Below are positions 10,467 through 22,377 of a DNA stretch of 64,000 bases, in pieces. The notes under the pieces were generated by a model, which did no database searches, was not told where the DNA came from, and saw only the letters and a program-made list of their open reading frames with translations. The position numbers and the translations under genes are program-made. This DNA comes from Mycobacterium europaeum. Lineage in GTDB: Bacteria > Actinomycetota > Actinomycetes > Mycobacteriales > Mycobacteriaceae. The stretch lies in contig NZ_LQOU01000005.1 of NCBI RefSeq assembly GCF_002102155.1, positions 1 to 64,000 on the forward strand, written 5' to 3'. The stretch's first letter is position 1. Each line of letters starts with the position of its first letter.

Positions 10467-13400
10467 GCCTGCTCCTCCAGATCTGCGGTCATGGCCTCCA
10501 GCACCCGCCGGAAACGCTCGACCAACCTCTCGATTCTGCCCGTGTCGAAGACTTCTGTATCGAATTCGACGCGAAGACCCAGTTCGTGACCCGGCACGGC
10601 TTGCACCGAGAGCGGGTAATGGTTGAATTCGCGGTTGGTAAAGCCATCGATGGCCAGCTCGTCGACGGCCGACAGCGCGGCGGTGTCGATCGGATAGTTC
10701 TCGTACACGAACATGGTGTCGAATAATTGGTCGTGTCCCGTTACACGATGGATTTCGTTCAGCGCCAGATGCTGGTGCTCCAACGTGTCGTTGTAGGCGC
10801 TTTGTAGCTGGTTGAGCAGGTCGGCGATGGTGGTTTCGGCGCCGATCGTCGCCCGCACCGGCACGGTGTTGATCAGCAGCCCCACCATCTGGTCCGCGCC
10901 CGCCAAATCGGTGGGCCGGCCCGAGACCGCCGTCCCGAAGGTGACGTCGTGCTGGCCGGTCAGCCACATCAGCAGCTGCGCCCAGGCGCCCTGCAGCACG
11001 GTGCTGACGGTGGTGTGGCACGACCGGGCCAGCTCACCGAGCGCCCGCGTGGTCTCCGCCGACACCTCGAACGAGGAGACGGCCCGCGGGCCGAGGCTCA
11101 TCCGGCCGGGCGGCCCGACCAATGTGGGGGTGTCGAAGCCGGCCAGCACCCGCCGCCACGCCGCCTGGGCGGCGCCGCGGTCCTGCGCGGCGAGCCAATC
11201 GACGAACTTGCGGTAGGGCACCGGGGCGGGCAGCGGTACCCGGTAGTAGGCGGCAAAGATCTCCTGCAGCAGGATCGGCTTCGACCAGCCGTCGAGCACG
11301 ATGTGGTGGTTGGTCAGGATGAAGCGGTGCCGGTTGTCGGCGGTGCGGATCAGCGCGGCGCGGAACGGCGGGCGCTCCGCCAGGTCGCACACCGCGGCGC
11401 GCTCGGCGGCGCACAGCTGCTGGATCTGCTCTTCGGGCTCGAGGTCTTCGGCGTCGAGTTCGACGTACCGCCACGCCAGCGGTGGGTCGGCCGAGAGCAC
11501 CTGCACGGGCTCCCCGAAGTCTTCGAGGAAGTGCGCCACCACGTTGGGATGCCGCTTGATCACGGTGTGCACGGCGTCGCTCAGCCGGTGCGGGTCGAGC
11601 GCACCGCTCACGCGGATGTCGAGCTGCACCGCATACAGGTCATCGCTCCCCTGCGCGGTGCCGGTGTGGAACAGCAGGCCCTGCTGCAGCGGGGTCAACG
11701 GCAACACGTCGGCGATCGGGTAGCGCTGGCACAGCTCGTCGATGTCGTGCTGGGTCAGCCGGGCGGGGGCGAGGTCCGACGGGGTGAGCCCGCCGCCACC
11801 GCTGCGGACGTGGCTGCAGATGCCGCTCAGGGCGTCGAACCACAACTCGCTCAGCCGGCCGACCTGGACCTCGTCGAGCGCCGAGCGCGCCCAGGTCCAG
11901 TTGGCCTGCAGCAACGGACCGGCGGCGGTGTCCAGGGTGCCGGCGTTGAGCTCGACGGTGTGCGGCAGCGGCATGGGCACCGCCGTCGCGGCGCCGGCCG
12001 ACGCCAGGCTGTCCTGATCCAGGCGCCAGAAGTCGCTGGAGAGTTCGGCGGCGCCGCCCAGACGGCCGAGGTAGTTGAACCCGATCACCGGGTCCGACGC
12101 GTCCAGCTCCACGTCGGGGTTCAGGTAGCGCAGCAGCCCGTAGGTCAGCGCGTCCGGCAGGGCGCGCAGCTGTTCCTTGGCGTCCTTGACCAGCGCCCCC
12201 AGCTCGGCCTCACCGGCGACGACCTGGCCCCAGGACAGCCCGCCGACCTTGAGCGCGACGGGGTACTTGGTGGTGAACCACCCGACCGTGCGGGACAGGT
12301 CCATTTGCGGGCCCAGTTCCTCGTGGCGGCCGTGGCCCTCGACGTCGATGCCGATCGGCGCGCCGGTGCCCACGAACTGCGCCCAGGCCAACCCGAACGC
12401 GATCAACAGGATGTCCTGCACCCCGGCGTGGAACGCCGCGGGCACCTCCCCCAGCAACAACCGGGTGGTGTCGGCGTCGAGCGACGCCGACAGCTGTCCC
12501 GCGCTGACGAAGGTGTCGATATCGGGCGCCACCGCCGGTAGCGGCGCCGGCGTCGACGCGATCTGCCGCCACGCCTCGGCGGTGTCGACGACCTCCGGCC
12601 GACGCGCGTGGTCCTCCAGCATCGACGACCACCGGGCGAACGACGTCCCGCCCACCGGCAAGGCCAGCGGCTGGCCGCTGTGATGCTGCGCCCAGGCAAT
12701 GTTCAAGTCTTCCAACAGGATTCGCCACGAAACCCCGTCAACGGCCAGGTGGTGGATGATCAGCGCCAGCTGGCCTGTGGAGGGCACCCACACCGCGCGC
12801 AGCATCGCGCCGCTGGCCGGGTTCAGCTGGTCGCGGGCAGCCGACAGAGCCGCGTCGGACAGCGTCTCGACGGTGTGCACGCACCCCGCGGCGTCCACCG
12901 CGCCGACCTCGGGCACCCGCAGCGACCAGCCGCCGGCGCCGTCGTCGTCGACCCGCAGCCGCAGCATCGCGTGCCGATCCAGCAAAGCCTGCAGGATCCA
13001 CACCACGTCGCTCTCGCCCACCCCGGCCGGGGCCTGCACCACCATGGTCTGGTTGAACTGTTCGATCGGACCGTCGACGCTGTGCAGCCAGCGCATGATC
13101 GGGGTCGCGACCACCGGGCCGATGCCCTCGTCGACCACGTCGTCGTCGGAGGCCACGCCGGCCACCCGGGCCAGCCGGGCCACCGTCTGCTCGACGAAGA
13201 CGTCGCGCGGGCGGCACACCACACCGGCCGCGCGGGCGCGGGCGACCACCTGCATCGACAGGATGCTGTCCCCGCCGAGGTCGAAGAACGAGTCGTCGAC
13301 GCCGACGCGCTCCACCCCCAGCACCTGGGCGTAGATGGCGGCGAGGATCTCCTCGATGGCGGTGCTCGGCGCCCGGTAGTGGTCGGCGTCGGAGTATTCC

Positions 13401-16400
13401 GGCGCCGGCAGCGCGCGGGTGTCGAGCTTGCCGTTGACGGTCAACGGCAGCGCCTCGAGCACCACCACCGCCGTGGGCACCATGTAGGCCGGCAGCCGCT
13501 CCCCGAGCTGGTTGCGGATCTCGGCCGGGTCGGCGGTGCCGGTCACGTAGCCCACCAGCCGCTTGTCGCCGGGACGGTCCTCGCGGGCGATCACCGCCGC
13601 CTCGTTGACCCCGGCCAGGGCGGCCAGGGCCGCGTGCACCTCACCGAGCTCGATGCGGTAGCCGCGGATCTTGACCTGCTCGTCGGCCCGGCCCATGTAC
13701 TGCAGCTGGCCATCGGCGCCCCAGCGCACCAGGTCCCCGGTGCGATACATCCGTTGTCCAGGGGCGCCGGCACCGACGAACGGGCACGCCACGAACCGCG
13801 TCGCGCACAGCCCCGACCGGCCCACGTACCCGTACGCGAGCCCCCGGCCGGCCACATACAACTCGCCGACGACACCCTCGGGGACCGGCCGCAGCCAGCC
13901 GTCCAGCACGAAGAAGCCCAGGTGGGCCAGCGGCACGCCGATGGGGCTGGCGTTGCTGTCGACGTCACCGTCGACGATCTCCCGGAACGACGCATGGACC
14001 GTGGTCTCGGTGATGCCGTACATATTGATCAGCCGGGGCAGCCCCGGGTGGTGGTGCAGCCATTTGCCGAGCTTGTGCGGCTCGAGCGCCTCGCCACCGA
14101 ACACCACGGTCTGCAGCTTGAGCTGCTGGCCGAGCTCGGGGGCGAGCGAGTCGGCGGTCTGCAGCGCGTAGAACGCCGACGGCGTCTGGCTCAGCACGCT
14201 GACCTGCTCGCGAACCAGCATCGCGTGCAGCTCTTCGGGCGAACGGACGACCGCGTCGGGCACGATCACCAGCCGGCCACCGTACAGCAGCGACCCGAAG
14301 ATCTCCCACACCGAGAAGTCGAACGCCAGCGAGTGGCACTGCGTCCACACCTGGCCCAGCGCCAGCTGCGCGTCCAGGGACTCCAGCAGCTGGGTGACGT
14401 TGCGGTGCGGCACCGCCACACCCTTGGGGGTGCCGGTGGTGCCGGACGTATAGATGATGTAGGCGATGTCCTCCGGCGACGGCGCGGGCAGCCCGTCGGC
14501 GGGCTGGCTCGCGACGGCGGGGTCATCGAAATCGATGATGTCCAGGTTCGACCCGTCGAGCCGCGACCGCACCTCCGCGGTGGTGACGGCGGCGATCGGC
14601 GCGGCGTCGCCGAGCACGAACTCCATGCGCGCGGCCGGCACCGCCGGGTCGACCGGCAGGTACGCCGCACCCGTCTTGAGCACCGCCAGGATCGCGACGA
14701 CGGCCTCGGCCGTGCGCGGGAACAGCACCGCGACGCGCTCGCCCGGGCGGGCGCCCCGCCCGGCCAGCAGGTGCGCCAACCGGTTGGCGGACTCCTCGAC
14801 CTCGCCGTACGTCCACGACCGGTCGCCGAAGGTGATGGCCACCGCCTCCGGCGCGCGCGCCGCCTGCGCGGCGAACAGCTCCGGAATCGACGCCAGCTTG
14901 GGCGCCGGCTCGGCCAGCACCGGCCGGTTGCCCCACTCGTCGAGCCGGCGGTGCTCGGCGGCGTCGAGCAGGTCGATCGAGGACAGCCGCCGCGACGGGT
15001 CGGCCGTCATGGCGACCATCACCTGCTGCAGCCGCTCGATCAGCGTGTCGATGGCGGCCCGGTTGAAGACCTCGGTGTCGAATTCGACGCGAAGGCTCAG
15101 CTCGTGACCCGGCGAGACCACCACCGACAGCGGGTAGTGGTTGTACTCCCGGCTGCTGAAGTCGGTGACCGCCAACTCGTGGACGCCCAGCAGCGCGCCC
15201 GCGTCGATCGGGTAGTTCTCGTAGAGGAAGAGGGTGTCGAACAACTGGTCGTGCCCGGTGGCGCGGTGGATGTCGGGCAGCGCCAGGTACTGGTAGTCGA
15301 CGGTGTCGTTGTGCAGGCGTTGCAGTTGGTCCAGCAGGCCGGCGACGGTGGTGGTCGCGGCGATCGCCGCCCGCACCGGCACCGTGTTGATCAGCAGGCC
15401 GACCATCGCGTCCGCGCCGTGCAGTTCGGTGGGCCGTCCGGAGACCGCGGTGCCGAAGGCCACGTCGTGCTGGCCGGTCATCCAGGTGAGCAGCTGCGTC
15501 CACGCGCCCTGCAGCACGGTGCTGATGGTGGTGCGGCACGAGCGGGCCAGCTCGCCGAGCGCCTTGGTGGTCTCGGCGGGCACGTGGAAGGCGGCGACGG
15601 CCCGACGGCCGATCTGCCCGGGCGGTCCGACCAGGGTGGGGGTCTCGAACCCGGCCAGCGCGTGGGCCCACGCCGTCTGCGCGGCGGCCCGGTCCTGGTT
15701 GGTCAGCCAGGTCACGAAGGTGCGGTACGACGGGGCGGCGGGCAGCCGCTCCCCGTAGTAGCTGGCGAACACCTCCTGCAGCAGGACCGGCAGCGACCAG
15801 CCGTCGACGACGATGTGGTGAATGGTCAGCACGAACCGGTGCCGATCGGGCGCCGTGCGGATCAGCATGGCCCGGAACGTCGGCTGATCGGCCAGGTCGC
15901 AGACCGCGGTGCGTTCGTCGGCGCACAGCCGCTCGACCTGCTCGTCGACGTGGCCGTCGTCCAGCTCGACGTACCGCCACGCCATCTGCGGATCGGCCGG
16001 GATGACCTGCACCGGCTCGCCGAAGTCTTCGGTGAACCGGGCGACCAGGTTGGGGTGCCGCTTGACGGCCGTGTGGACCGCCTCGCGCAGCCGCGCCGCG
16101 TCGAGGGCGCCGCTGACGGTGATCCCCAGCTGGACCGCGTACAGGTCGTCGGTGTCCTGCCCGAACGCGGTGTGGAACAGCAGGCCTTGCTGCACCGGGG
16201 TCAGCGGCAGCACGTCGGCGACGCCGCCCTGCCGGCAGAGGGCGTCGAGTTGTTGCTGGGTGAGCTGGGCGGGCGCGATGTCCGACGGGGTCAGCCCGCC
16301 ACCGCCGGCCCTGACGTGCGCGCAGATCCCGGCCAGCGCCTCGAACCACAACTGGCTCAGCCGGTTGACGCGCTCCTCGTCCAGCGCCGAAGGCGCCCAC

Positions 16401-19400
16401 GTCCAGTTGGCCTGCAGGTGCGGGCCGGCGTCGGTATCCATGGTGCCGGCGTTGAGCTCCACGGTGTGCGCCAGCGGCATCGGCACCGCGGTGGCCACGG
16501 CCGCCACGGCCAGGCTGTCGTGACTGACCCGCCACAGTTCGTCGGAGAGGTCGGCGCCCGCGCCGAGCCGTCCCAGGTAGTTGAACCCGATGACGGGGTC
16601 GGGCCCGTCGAGGTCCACGTCCGGGTTGAGGTAGCGCAGCAGCCCGTAGGTCAGGCCGTCGGGCAGGGCGCGCAGTTGTTCCTTGGCGGCCTTGATCACC
16701 GGGCCGAGTTCGGTCCCCCCGGCCACCACCTGCGACCAGTTCAGCCGGCCGCCCGTCAGCGCCACCGGGTACTTCGTGGTGAACCAGCCCACGGTGCGCG
16801 ACAGGTCGACCCGGGGCGCCAGTTCTTCCTGGCGGCCGTGGCCCTCCACGTCGATGCCGATCGGCGCCGCACCGGTGCCCAGGAATTCCGCGAAGGCCAG
16901 CCCGAAGGCGATCAGCAGGATGTCGCCCACGCCGGCGTGGAACGCGGCGGGCACCTCACCGAGCAGCAATCGGGTGGTCTCGACGTCCAGCGAGACCGAC
17001 AGCTGACCGGCAGTGACATAGGTGTCGGCGTCGGGTTGCACCGCCGGCAACGCGGCCGGGGTGGCCGCCACCTGCCGCCACTCGTCGGCGCGGGCCACCA
17101 CGTCGGCTCGCTGGGCGTGCTCGGCAAGCAGCGACGACCAGCGGGCGAACGAGGTCCCGGGCGCCAGCAGGGATATCGGCTGCCCGTTGTGATGCTGGGC
17201 CCAGGCGATGTTGAAGTCTTCCAACAGGATTCGCCACGACACCCCGTCGACGGCCAGGTGGTGGATGATCAACGCCAGCTGACCCGTGGGCTCCGCCCAG
17301 GCCGCGCTGACCATCACCCCGGCGGCCGGGTTCAACCGCGACCGCGCCTCCGCCAGCGCCTCGTCGGACAACGCCTCGACGGCGTGCACGCAGCCGCGCG
17401 CGTCCACCGCGCCGACCTCGGGCACCTGCAGCGACCAGCCGCCCGCGCCGTCGTCGTCGGCGCGCAGCCGCAGCGTGGCATGGCGATCCAGCAGCGCCTG
17501 CAGCACCGCCACCACGTCGGCCTCGGTCGCCCCCGCCGGGGCCTGCACCACCATGGTCTGGTTGAACTGCTCGATCGGGCCCTCGATGCTGTGCAGCCAT
17601 CGCATGATCGGGGTGGCCACCACCGGCCCGACGCCGTCGTCGGCCGCACCGCCCGCGCCGTCGACCGCCACCTCGGCCACCCGGGCCAGCCGGGACACCG
17701 ATTGCTCGACGAACACGTCGCGGGGCCGGAACAGGATCCCGGCCGCACGCGCCCGGGCCACCACCTGCATGGACAGAATGCTGTCGCCGCCGAGGTCGAA
17801 GAACGAGGCGTCCACCCCGACCCGGTCCAGGCCCAGCACCTGCGCGTAGATGTCGGCGAGGATCTCCTCGACCGGGTCCTCCGGCGCGCGGTATTCGGCG
17901 GTGGCGTATTCGGGTGCGGGCAGGGCGCGCTTGTCGAGCTTGCCGTTGCCGGTCAACGGCAGGGCCTCCAGCACCACCACCGCGGCCGGCACCATGTACG
18001 GCGGCAGGCGGTCGGCCAGCGCGGCGCGGATCGCGGCCGGATCGGCCGTGCCGGTGATGTATCCGACCAGGCGCTTGTCGCCGGGGCGGTCCTCGCGGGC
18101 GATCACGGCCGCCTGGTCCACCCCGTCGAGGCCCTTGAGCACCGATTGGATTTCGCCGAGCTCGATGCGGTAGCCGCGGATCTTGACCTGTTCGTCGGAG
18201 CGGCCGAAGTACTGCAGCTGCCCGTCTTCGCCCCAGCAGACCAGGTCGCCGGTCCGGTACATGCGCGCGCCGGAACCGCCGAAGGGGTTGGCCACGAACC
18301 GGGAGGCCGTCAGGCCCGCGCGGCGCACGTATCCGATGCCGACGCCACGGCCGGCCAGATACAGCTCACCGACCACACCGGCCGGGACCGGCTGCAACCA
18401 CTTGTCGAGAACGAACATCGCCGCCCCGGCGATCGGCGAACCGATCGGCACCACGGCCGAGCCCGGGGTTAGCGGCTCGCTGATCGACGCACACACCGTG
18501 GTCTCGGTGGGGCCGTAGGCGTCGAGCATCACCCGCCCGGGCGCCGCCCACCGGTCCACCACGTCCGCCGGGCAGGCCTCGCCGGCCACCACCAACGCGG
18601 TGGACTCCAGGCCGTCGGCCGGCAGCATCGCGACCGACGACGGGGTCTGGGTCAGGACGCTGACCTTCTCCGCGACCAGCAGGTCGTGCAGCTCTTCCGG
18701 CGAGCTCGCCACCGACTCGGGGACGACCAGCAGCCGCCGCCCGCGCAGCAGGGCGCCGAAGATCTCCCAGACCGAGAAGTCGAAGGCCGACGAGTGGCAC
18801 TGCGTCCACACCTGGCCCTTGGGCAGACCGGCGTCGAGCGACTCGATCAGCCAACTGACGTTGAGATGAGGAATCGCAACGCCTTTGGGGGTTCCGGTGG
18901 TTCCGGAGGTGTAGATGATGTAGGCGATGTTCTCCGCGGCCGGCGCCGGGAGCGGCGTGGCGGGCTGGGCGTCGACGTCCGGGTCGTGGACGTCGACGAC
19001 CAGCAGGTCGTGCCCGTCCAGCCGCGAACGCAGGTCGGCGGTGGTGATGACCGCGCTCGGCGCCGCGTCGGAGAGCACGAACTCCATGCGCGCCGCGGAG
19101 TGTGCGGGGTCGATCGGCACGTAGGCCGCCCCCGTCTTGAGCACCGCGAGCATGGCCACGATCGCGTCGGTGCACCGGGGGAACATGACCGCCACACAGC
19201 CACCGGGACCCACCCCGTGGCCGGCCAGCAGGTGCGCGAGCCGGTTGGAGGCCTCGTCGAGTTCGGCGAACGTCAACGACTTGGCGGAGCAGGTCACGGC
19301 CGGGGCATCGGGCGTCCGCTGCACGTGTTCGGCGAACGCCGCCGGGATCGACACCGGGGCGGGCACCGGCTCGGTCAGCGCCGCGCGGTTGCTCCACTGG

Positions 19401-20716
19401 TCGATCTTGGCCGGCTCGTCGGCGGCCAGCAGGTCGATGGAGGACAGCCACCGCTCCGGGTCGGCGGTCATCTCCTCCAGCACCTGCTGCATCCGGGCCG
19501 CCAGATCGGCGACACCGAAGTCGGCGAACGGCTGCCCCGGTCCCGCGGTGCTCAGGAAGAGCTGATCGCCGGAACCGAGGAAGAACAGGCTGAAGTGCCC
19601 CACCGGCCCGTGGTTTGTGTAGGTGGCGGTCGCCGGCGATCCGGCGAGGTCGAGGGTGAGCCGCATCGGGAGGAAGTTGATGCCGACCCGGCTCGCCGCC
19701 TGCCGCAGGCCGTCGCTCTCGAGGGTGTGCACGGGGAAGCGCTGGTGGTGCAGCAGCTCCCGGATTCGGATGTCGACGTGTTTGCAGAAGTCGGCGACGG
19801 TGCCCGTGGGTGGGGTGTCCAGCACCAGCGGCACCACCCCGGCGAACATCCCGGGAAGCGTTTTCGACTCCGGGCGGACCCGCCGGCTCACCGGGAAGTC
19901 GAGCGCCACCTGCGAACCGCTCCCCGACCACGCCCGCACCAGCAGCGCGCAGGCCGCGGTGGTGACCGAGAATCGGCGGATGCCCAGCTTCTTGGACAGC
20001 TCCTTGATCCGGGTGGTGACGGACGGGTCCAACTGGACGGAGGCGGACGGCGAATAGTGGTCCCGGCCGCTCGGCTCATCGGTCGGCCGATCAACCCACG
20101 CGGTCTCCGGCGGTAGGTTGTGGCTCCAGTACTCCTTGTCCTCCTGATAGTCGGAGGACGCCTCGTACTCCGACTCCAGGTCCACCAAATCCTGGGCCGA
20201 GCCGAAGTAGGCGTCAGGAATGGGTTTTCCGGCGACCATGGCGGTATAAATCGTGGCGACCCGACGGCATACCAGCGCCATTCCCAATCCGTCGATTGCG
20301 ATGTGGTGGCAGCAACCGAACAAATAGAACTCGTCAGCCTGTGTCTGGAACAACACGAATTGGAACAGCTGACCGTTCAATGCCATCGGGGTGCGCTGGA
20401 TCGACGACGCCATGGCGCGGGCTTCCTGCACGGGATCCGGTGACGAAGTCAGGTCGTGGAAAGTGAGCTCGACATTCGGGTAGTCGATCGGCTTTTGCAC
20501 GACGTGTCCGTCGACCTCGAAGAACGACACCCGGCCGGCCTCGGCCTCCGCGACGGTTTGGGTGAGCGCGCGCTGGAGGGCATCGCGATCGAGTGAACCC
20601 TCGATCTTGATGAGTAGCCCGAGCTGCCACTCCGTACCGACGAAGCCCGTTTCCTGTGAGAGCCAGATGTCGAGCTGCCCGCGCGTCAGCGGAAGTGCGT
20701 GATCACCATCTCCCAT
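10463..20716 (-). CDS. mps1: Mps1: GPL non-ribosomal peptide synthetase, D-Phe and D-allo-Thr modules
   Basis: A 3417-aa NRPS starting the GPL lipopeptide. Approximate order: starter C (HHIAIDG at 137-143), A1 (core ~600), carrier (~970), E (HHLAVDG ~1150), C (HHIVVDG ~1640), A2 (~2090), carrier (~2480), E (~2655), and a final C domain (HHIVLDG ~3140) that feeds Mps2 in trans. The A1 code reads D-F-W-T-V-A-A-V-C, close to known Phe domains. The A2 code reads D-F-W-S-V-G-M-V-H, close to the Thr code. Two epimerase domains fit D-Phe and D-allo-Thr. The start is an ATG ([10 protein letters not shown]) behind GGGGGAG, 40 bp after mbtH; the frame remains open upstream but would overlap mbtH. Orthologues: Mps1 (M. 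smegmatis), PstA (M. avium). Confidence 0.95.
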   Translation of the reverse strand: MGDGDHALPLTRGQLDIWLSQETGFVGTEWQLGLLIKIEGSLDRDALQRALTQTVAEAEAGRVSFFEVDGHVVQKPIDYPNVELTFHDLTSSPDPVQEARAMASSIQRTPMALNGQLFQFVLFQTQADEFYLFGCCHHIAIDGLGMALVCRRVATIYTAMVAGKPIPDAYFGSAQDLVDLESEYEASSDYQEDKEYWSHNLPPETAWVDRPTDEPSGRDHYSPSASVQLDPSVTTRIKELSKKLGIRRFSVTTAACALLVRAWSGSGSQVALDFPVSRRVRPESKTLPGMFAGVVPLVLDTPPTGTVADFCKHVDIRIRELLHHQRFPVHTLESDGLRQAASRVGINFLPMRLTLDLAGSPATATYTNHGPVGHFSLFFLGSGDQLFLSTAGPGQPFADFGVADLAARMQQVLEEMTADPERWLSSIDLLAADEPAKIDQWSNRAALTEPVPAPVSIPAAFAEHVQRTPDAPAVTCSAKSLTFAELDEASNRLAHLLAGHGVGPGGCVAVMFPRCTDAIVAMLAVLKTGAAYVPIDPAHSAARMEFVLSDAAPSAVITTADLRSRLDGHDLLVVDVHDPDVDAQPATPLPAPAAENIAYIIYTSGTTGTPKGVAIPHLNVSWLIESLDAGLPKGQVWTQCHSSAFDFSVWEIFGALLRGRRLLVVPESVASSPEELHDLLVAEKVSVLTQTPSSVAMLPADGLESTALVVAGEACPADVVDRWAAPGRVMLDAYGPTETTVCASISEPLTPGSAVVPIGSPIAGAAMFVLDKWLQPVPAGVVGELYLAGRGVGIGYVRRAGLTASRFVANPFGGSGARMYRTGDLVCWGEDGQLQYFGRSDEQVKIRGYRIELGEIQSVLKGLDGVDQAAVIAREDRPGDKRLVGYITGTADPAAIRAALADRLPPYMVPAAVVVLEALPLTGNGKLDKRALPAPEYATAEYRAPEDPVEEILADIYAQVLGLDRVGVDASFFDLGGDSILSMQVVARARAAGILFRPRDVFVEQSVSRLARVAEVAVDGAGGAADDGVGPVVATPIMRWLHSIEGPIEQFNQTMVVQAPAGATEADVVAVLQALLDRHATLRLRADDDGAGGWSLQVPEVGAVDARGCVHAVEALSDEALAEARSRLNPAAGVMVSAAWAEPTGQLALIIHHLAVDGVSWRILLEDFNIAWAQHHNGQPISLLAPGTSFARWSSLLAEHAQRADVVARADEWRQVAATPAALPAVQPDADTYVTAGQLSVSLDVETTRLLLGEVPAAFHAGVGDILLIAFGLAFAEFLGTGAAPIGIDVEGHGRQEELAPRVDLSRTVGWFTTKYPVALTGGRLNWSQVVAGGTELGPVIKAAKEQLRALPDGLTYGLLRYLNPDVDLDGPDPVIGFNYLGRLGAGADLSDELWRVSHDSLAVAAVATAVPMPLAHTVELNAGTMDTDAGPHLQANWTWAPSALDEERVNRLSQLWFEALAGICAHVRAGGGGLTPSDIAPAQLTQQQLDALCRQGGVADVLPLTPVQQGLLFHTAFGQDTDDLYAVQLGITVSGALDAARLREAVHTAVKRHPNLVARFTEDFGEPVQVIPADPQMAWRYVELDDGHVDEQVERLCADERTAVCDLADQPTFRAMLIRTAPDRHRFVLTIHHIVVDGWSLPVLLQEVFASYYGERLPAAPSYRTFVTWLTNQDRAAAQTAWAHALAGFETPTLVGPPGQIGRRAVAAFHVPAETTKALGELARSCRTTISTVLQGAWTQLLTWMTGQHDVAFGTAVSGRPTELHGADAMVGLLINTVPVRAAIAATTTVAGLLDQLQRLHNDTVDYQYLALPDIHRATGHDQLFDTLFLYENYPIDAGALLGVHELAVTDFSSREYNHYPLSVVVSPGHELSLRVEFDTEVFNRAAIDTLIERLQQVMVAMTADPSRRLSSIDLLDAAEHRRLDEWGNRPVLAEPAPKLASIPELFAAQAARAPEAVAITFGDRSWTYGEVEESANRLAHLLAGRGARPGERVAVLFPRTAEAVVAILAVLKTGAAYLPVDPAVPAARMEFVLGDAAPIAAVTTAEVRSRLDGSNLDIIDFDDPAVASQPADGLPAPSPEDIAYIIYTSGTTGTPKGVAVPHRNVTQLLESLDAQLALGQVWTQCHSLAFDFSVWEIFGSLLYGGRLVIVPDAVVRSPEELHAMLVREQVSVLSQTPSAFYALQTADSLAPELGQQLKLQTVVFGGEALEPHKLGKWLHHHPGLPRLINMYGITETTVHASFREIVDGDVDSNASPIGVPLAHLGFFVLDGWLRPVPEGVVGELYVAGRGLAYGYVGRSGLCATRFVACPFVGAGAPGQRMYRTGDLVRWGADGQLQYMGRADEQVKIRGYRIELGEVHAALAALAGVNEAAVIAREDRPGDKRLVGYVTGTADPAEIRNQLGERLPAYMVPTAVVVLEALPLTVNGKLDTRALPAPEYSDADHYRAPSTAIEEILAAIYAQVLGVERVGVDDSFFDLGGDSILSMQVVARARAAGVVCRPRDVFVEQTVARLARVAGVASDDDVVDEGIGPVVATPIMRWLHSVDGPIEQFNQTMVVQAPAGVGESDVVWILQALLDRHAMLRLRVDDDGAGGWSLRVPEVGAVDAAGCVHTVETLSDAALSAARDQLNPASGAMLRAVWVPSTGQLALIIHHLAVDGVSWRILLEDLNIAWAQHHSGQPLALPVGGTSFARWSSMLEDHARRPEVVDTAEAWRQIASTPAPLPAVAPDIDTFVSAGQLSASLDADTTRLLLGEVPAAFHAGVQDILLIAFGLAWAQFVGTGAPIGIDVEGHGRHEELGPQMDLSRTVGWFTTKYPVALKVGGLSWGQVVAGEAELGALVKDAKEQLRALPDALTYGLLRYLNPDVELDASDPVIGFNYLGRLGGAAELSSDFWRLDQDSLASAGAATAVPMPLPHTVELNAGTLDTAAGPLLQANWTWARSALDEVQVGRLSELWFDALSGICSHVRSGGGGLTPSDLAPARLTQHDIDELCQRYPIADVLPLTPLQQGLLFHTGTAQGSDDLYAVQLDIRVSGALDPHRLSDAVHTVIKRHPNVVAHFLEDFGEPVQVLSADPPLAWRYVELDAEDLEPEEQIQQLCAAERAAVCDLAERPPFRAALIRTADNRHRFILTNHHIVLDGWSKPILLQEIFAAYYRVPLPAPVPYRKFVDWLAAQDRGAAQAAWRRVLAGFDTPTLVGPPGRMSLGPRAVSSFEVSAETTRALGELARSCHTTVSTVLQGAWAQLLMWLTGQHDVTFGTAVSGRPTDLAGADQMVGLLINTVPVRATIGAETTIADLLNQLQSAYNDTLEHQHLALNEIHRVTGHDQLFDTMFVYENYPIDTAALSAVDELAIDGFTNREFNHYPLSVQAVPGHELGLRVEFDTEVFDTGRIERLVERFRRVLEAMTADLEEQA

Positions 20717-20756
20717 CGACTCCCCCAAAGCTCCATCCGCCCCATACCCCGACTCG

Positions 20757-20987
20757 TTACTGCTCAAAACCCTGACCCGTTGCGAGCCTGTCGCGCAGAC
20801 TCTTTGGCCGAATGTCGGGCCAGTTCTGCTCGATGTACTCCAAGCACGCAGCGCGGTCTGTCTCGCCGTACACCACTCGCCAGCCGGCGGGAACATCGGC
20901 GAAGGCCGGCCACAGGCTGTGCTGTTCCTCGTCGTTCACCAACACGAAAAAGCTGCCGTTGTCGTCGTCAAACGGATTGATGCTCAC
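20757..20987 (-). CDS. mbtH: MbtH-family NRPS helper protein
   Basis: A 76-aa protein beginning [20 protein letters not shown] with the family's conserved tryptophans (SLWPAF, GWRVVYG) and a C-terminal [12 protein letters not shown] segment. MbtH-like proteins bind NRPS adenylation domains and are needed for their solubility and activity. It starts at a GTG preceded by GGAGA at good spacing and is followed 40 bp later by mps1, so it is the first gene of the NRPS operon. It shares the long divergent region with mmpS. Confidence 0.95.
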   Translation of the reverse strand: MSINPFDDDNGSFFVLVNDEEQHSLWPAFADVPAGWRVVYGETDRAACLEYIEQNWPDIRPKSLRDRLATGQGFEQ

Positions 20988-21780
20988 AGTTCTCCAAGCT
21001 GCCTAGTTGACACGAGTGGAACGGTCCAAACCCTACTGGAGGCACCAGCGTGCGTCCGAGATTTGGACAAAGTTCCCGGTGTGACCTGTCAGGCTCTTAA
21101 CGCAGCCTAAGAATCGGGCTGACGAGGGCTGCGCAGCTGCCGTCGTTGGCAGCTGTGACCTGCTACAAAGGCTCACCGGTGCGGTTAGCGATCGGGCGTG
21201 GTCGACCTTCAAGGACGATGCAATTTTGGGTGGTTGTCACCGGCCACGATACCGGCCCCGGAGTCGGCGGGAAAATCACCAAGAGGCGACGGACGGCCGA
21301 GGGCGAAGGCAGGGTGTTCGGCGCCATCGGCTCGCCACGGAAGTGCCGCCCGCGAACCCATTGACTGCGGGCGGTGATCGTCGTTAGCTGGCTAGGGCTG
21401 TTGATCACTCAGCAGACCTCGGGTCGCCGGGCCGACCTCGGGTGTGAATATGCCATTCCGGACCGAGTGGGCCGCCCGGTGACAACCGAGTGAACCATCC
21501 GGCCGAGAGATCGAAAAAGTGCCGTTACGCATGCGGTATGCATTACGATCCCGTATCTCGTTGTCGAAGGGCTGATACGGACACCAATGGCGTGGTTTAC
21601 TCATGAAGACTCGGTCGCGCTCCCCGGGGGCGGGGCTCGTATGAGGTGCCGAAGCACGACTAGTCTGCGACGTACACCGCATTCGGAGTGCCCTCACCTG
21701 GCGTATCGCTTCCAACGTGTAACAGCTTGTTAGGGCCGGCGGAATAACAAGACGACGTGAAACGGGTAGAAGGGGGTGCG
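20988..21780. promoter_or_regulatory. Divergent control region between mbtH-mps1-mps2 and mmpS-mmpL4a-mmpL4b
   Basis: About 790 bp with no convincing gene; small frames on both strands lack recognisable products. Visible structure: an inverted pair GTCCAAA (21024-21030) and TTTGGAC (21062-21068), a strong hairpin at 21134-21155, and a direct repeat GACCTCGGGT at 21415-21424 and 21434-21443 (19-bp period). It must hold the promoters for both the peptide-assembly and export operons, so co-regulation from this region is likely. The right third has lower GC. Confidence 0.6.
21134..21155. promoter_or_regulatory. Stem-loop in the mbtH/mmpS divergent region
   Basis: CAGCTGCC and GGCAGCTG form a perfect 8-bp stem with a 6-nt GTCGTT loop, 147 bp upstream of mbtH. 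No T-tract follows on either strand, so a structured leader or protein-binding element is as likely as a terminator. Confidence 0.35.
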
Positions 21781-22377
21781 GTGACCGAACCCGACGTGCG
21801 GGCCCGGCCCGGAGACGCGACGGATGGCCATGAAAGTGGCCGGCCGACCGGTCGCCGACGTGGCTTTTTGGGCATTGGTCGCCAATCTCCGGCTGGCCCC
21901 CAGAAGCCGGTCGGACGCCAGCAAACTCATCCCCGCGGAAGTGGCATCATTGCCACACTGAAGCGGCTGTGGATCCCGTTGCTGATCGTGGCCGTGGTCG
22001 CCGTCGGCGGCTTGACCGTTTCCCGACTGCACGGCATCTTCGGCTCCGAGAAACGCGAGTCGTATGCCGACACCCGAATCAAAGACACCAAACCTTTCAA
22101 CCCGAAGCACATCAGGTACGAGATTTTCGGTCCGCCGGGGACGACTGCCGACATCAGCTATTTCGATGTCGACGGCAACCCGGTGCATGTCAACGGGCAA
22201 CCCGTGCCGTGGTCCTTCGATATCTCCACCACACTGCCGTCGATCTTGGGAAACGTTGTGGCACAAGGCAATGGCGATATGCTCGGCTGCCGCATCGTGG
22301 TTGACGGGGTTGTCAAAGCCGAGAGGGTTTCGCACGAATTGAACGCGTTCACCTACTGCATGCTGACGGCCACATGA
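21781..22377 (+). CDS. mmpS4: MmpS-family accessory membrane protein
   Basis: A 198-aa protein with one membrane segment ([18 protein letters not shown], about residues 63-80) and a periplasmic MmpS domain containing [16 protein letters not shown] and [10 protein letters not shown]; cysteines occur at MLGCRI and near the C-terminus (TYCML). MmpS proteins partner MmpL transporters in lipid and siderophore export. MmpS4 is required for GPL export in M. smegmatis. Start taken at the GTG behind AGAAGGGGG rather than an in-frame upstream ATG at 21757 with a poor ribosome-binding site. The ~60-residue basic, Gly/Pro/Arg-rich N-terminus is longer than in typical MmpS4 proteins. The stop overlaps the mmpL4a start (ATGA). 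Confidence 0.9.
   Translation: MTEPDVRARPGDATDGHESGRPTGRRRGFLGIGRQSPAGPQKPVGRQQTHPRGSGIIATLKRLWIPLLIVAVVAVGGLTVSRLHGIFGSEKRESYADTRIKDTKPFNPKHIRYEIFGPPGTTADISYFDVDGNPVHVNGQPVPWSFDISTTLPSILGNVVAQGNGDMLGCRIVVDGVVKAERVSHELNAFTYCMLTAT

Noticed and set aside
2820..11021. Longer mps2 beginning at 11021
   Set aside because: The extra 185 residues lie inside mps1 in a different frame; the ATG at 10466 overlaps the mps1 stop and aligns with known Mps2 starts.
14523..16535. 670-codon minus-strand frame inside mps1
   Set aside because: It is an out-of-frame shadow of the mps1 coding sequence, with only Arg/Gly/Ala-rich translation.
12608..18472. Very long plus-strand open frame opposite mps1 (1954 codons); similar ones at 5739-10001 and 2805-5474
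   Set aside because: Composition is Arg/His/Gly/Gln-rich low-complexity sequence with no domain, and it mirrors the minus-strand NRPS codons. High GC at third positions keeps the antisense frame open.
10463..20896. Longer mps1 beginning at 20896
   Set aside because: It would overlap mbtH on the same strand; the Mps1 family start and a GGGGGAG ribosome-binding site fit 20716.
21006..21011. TTGACA hexamer on the plus strand in the mbtH/mmpS spacer
   Set aside because: No matching -10 element at a suitable distance, and it is ~770 bp from mmpS; not enough to call a promoter.
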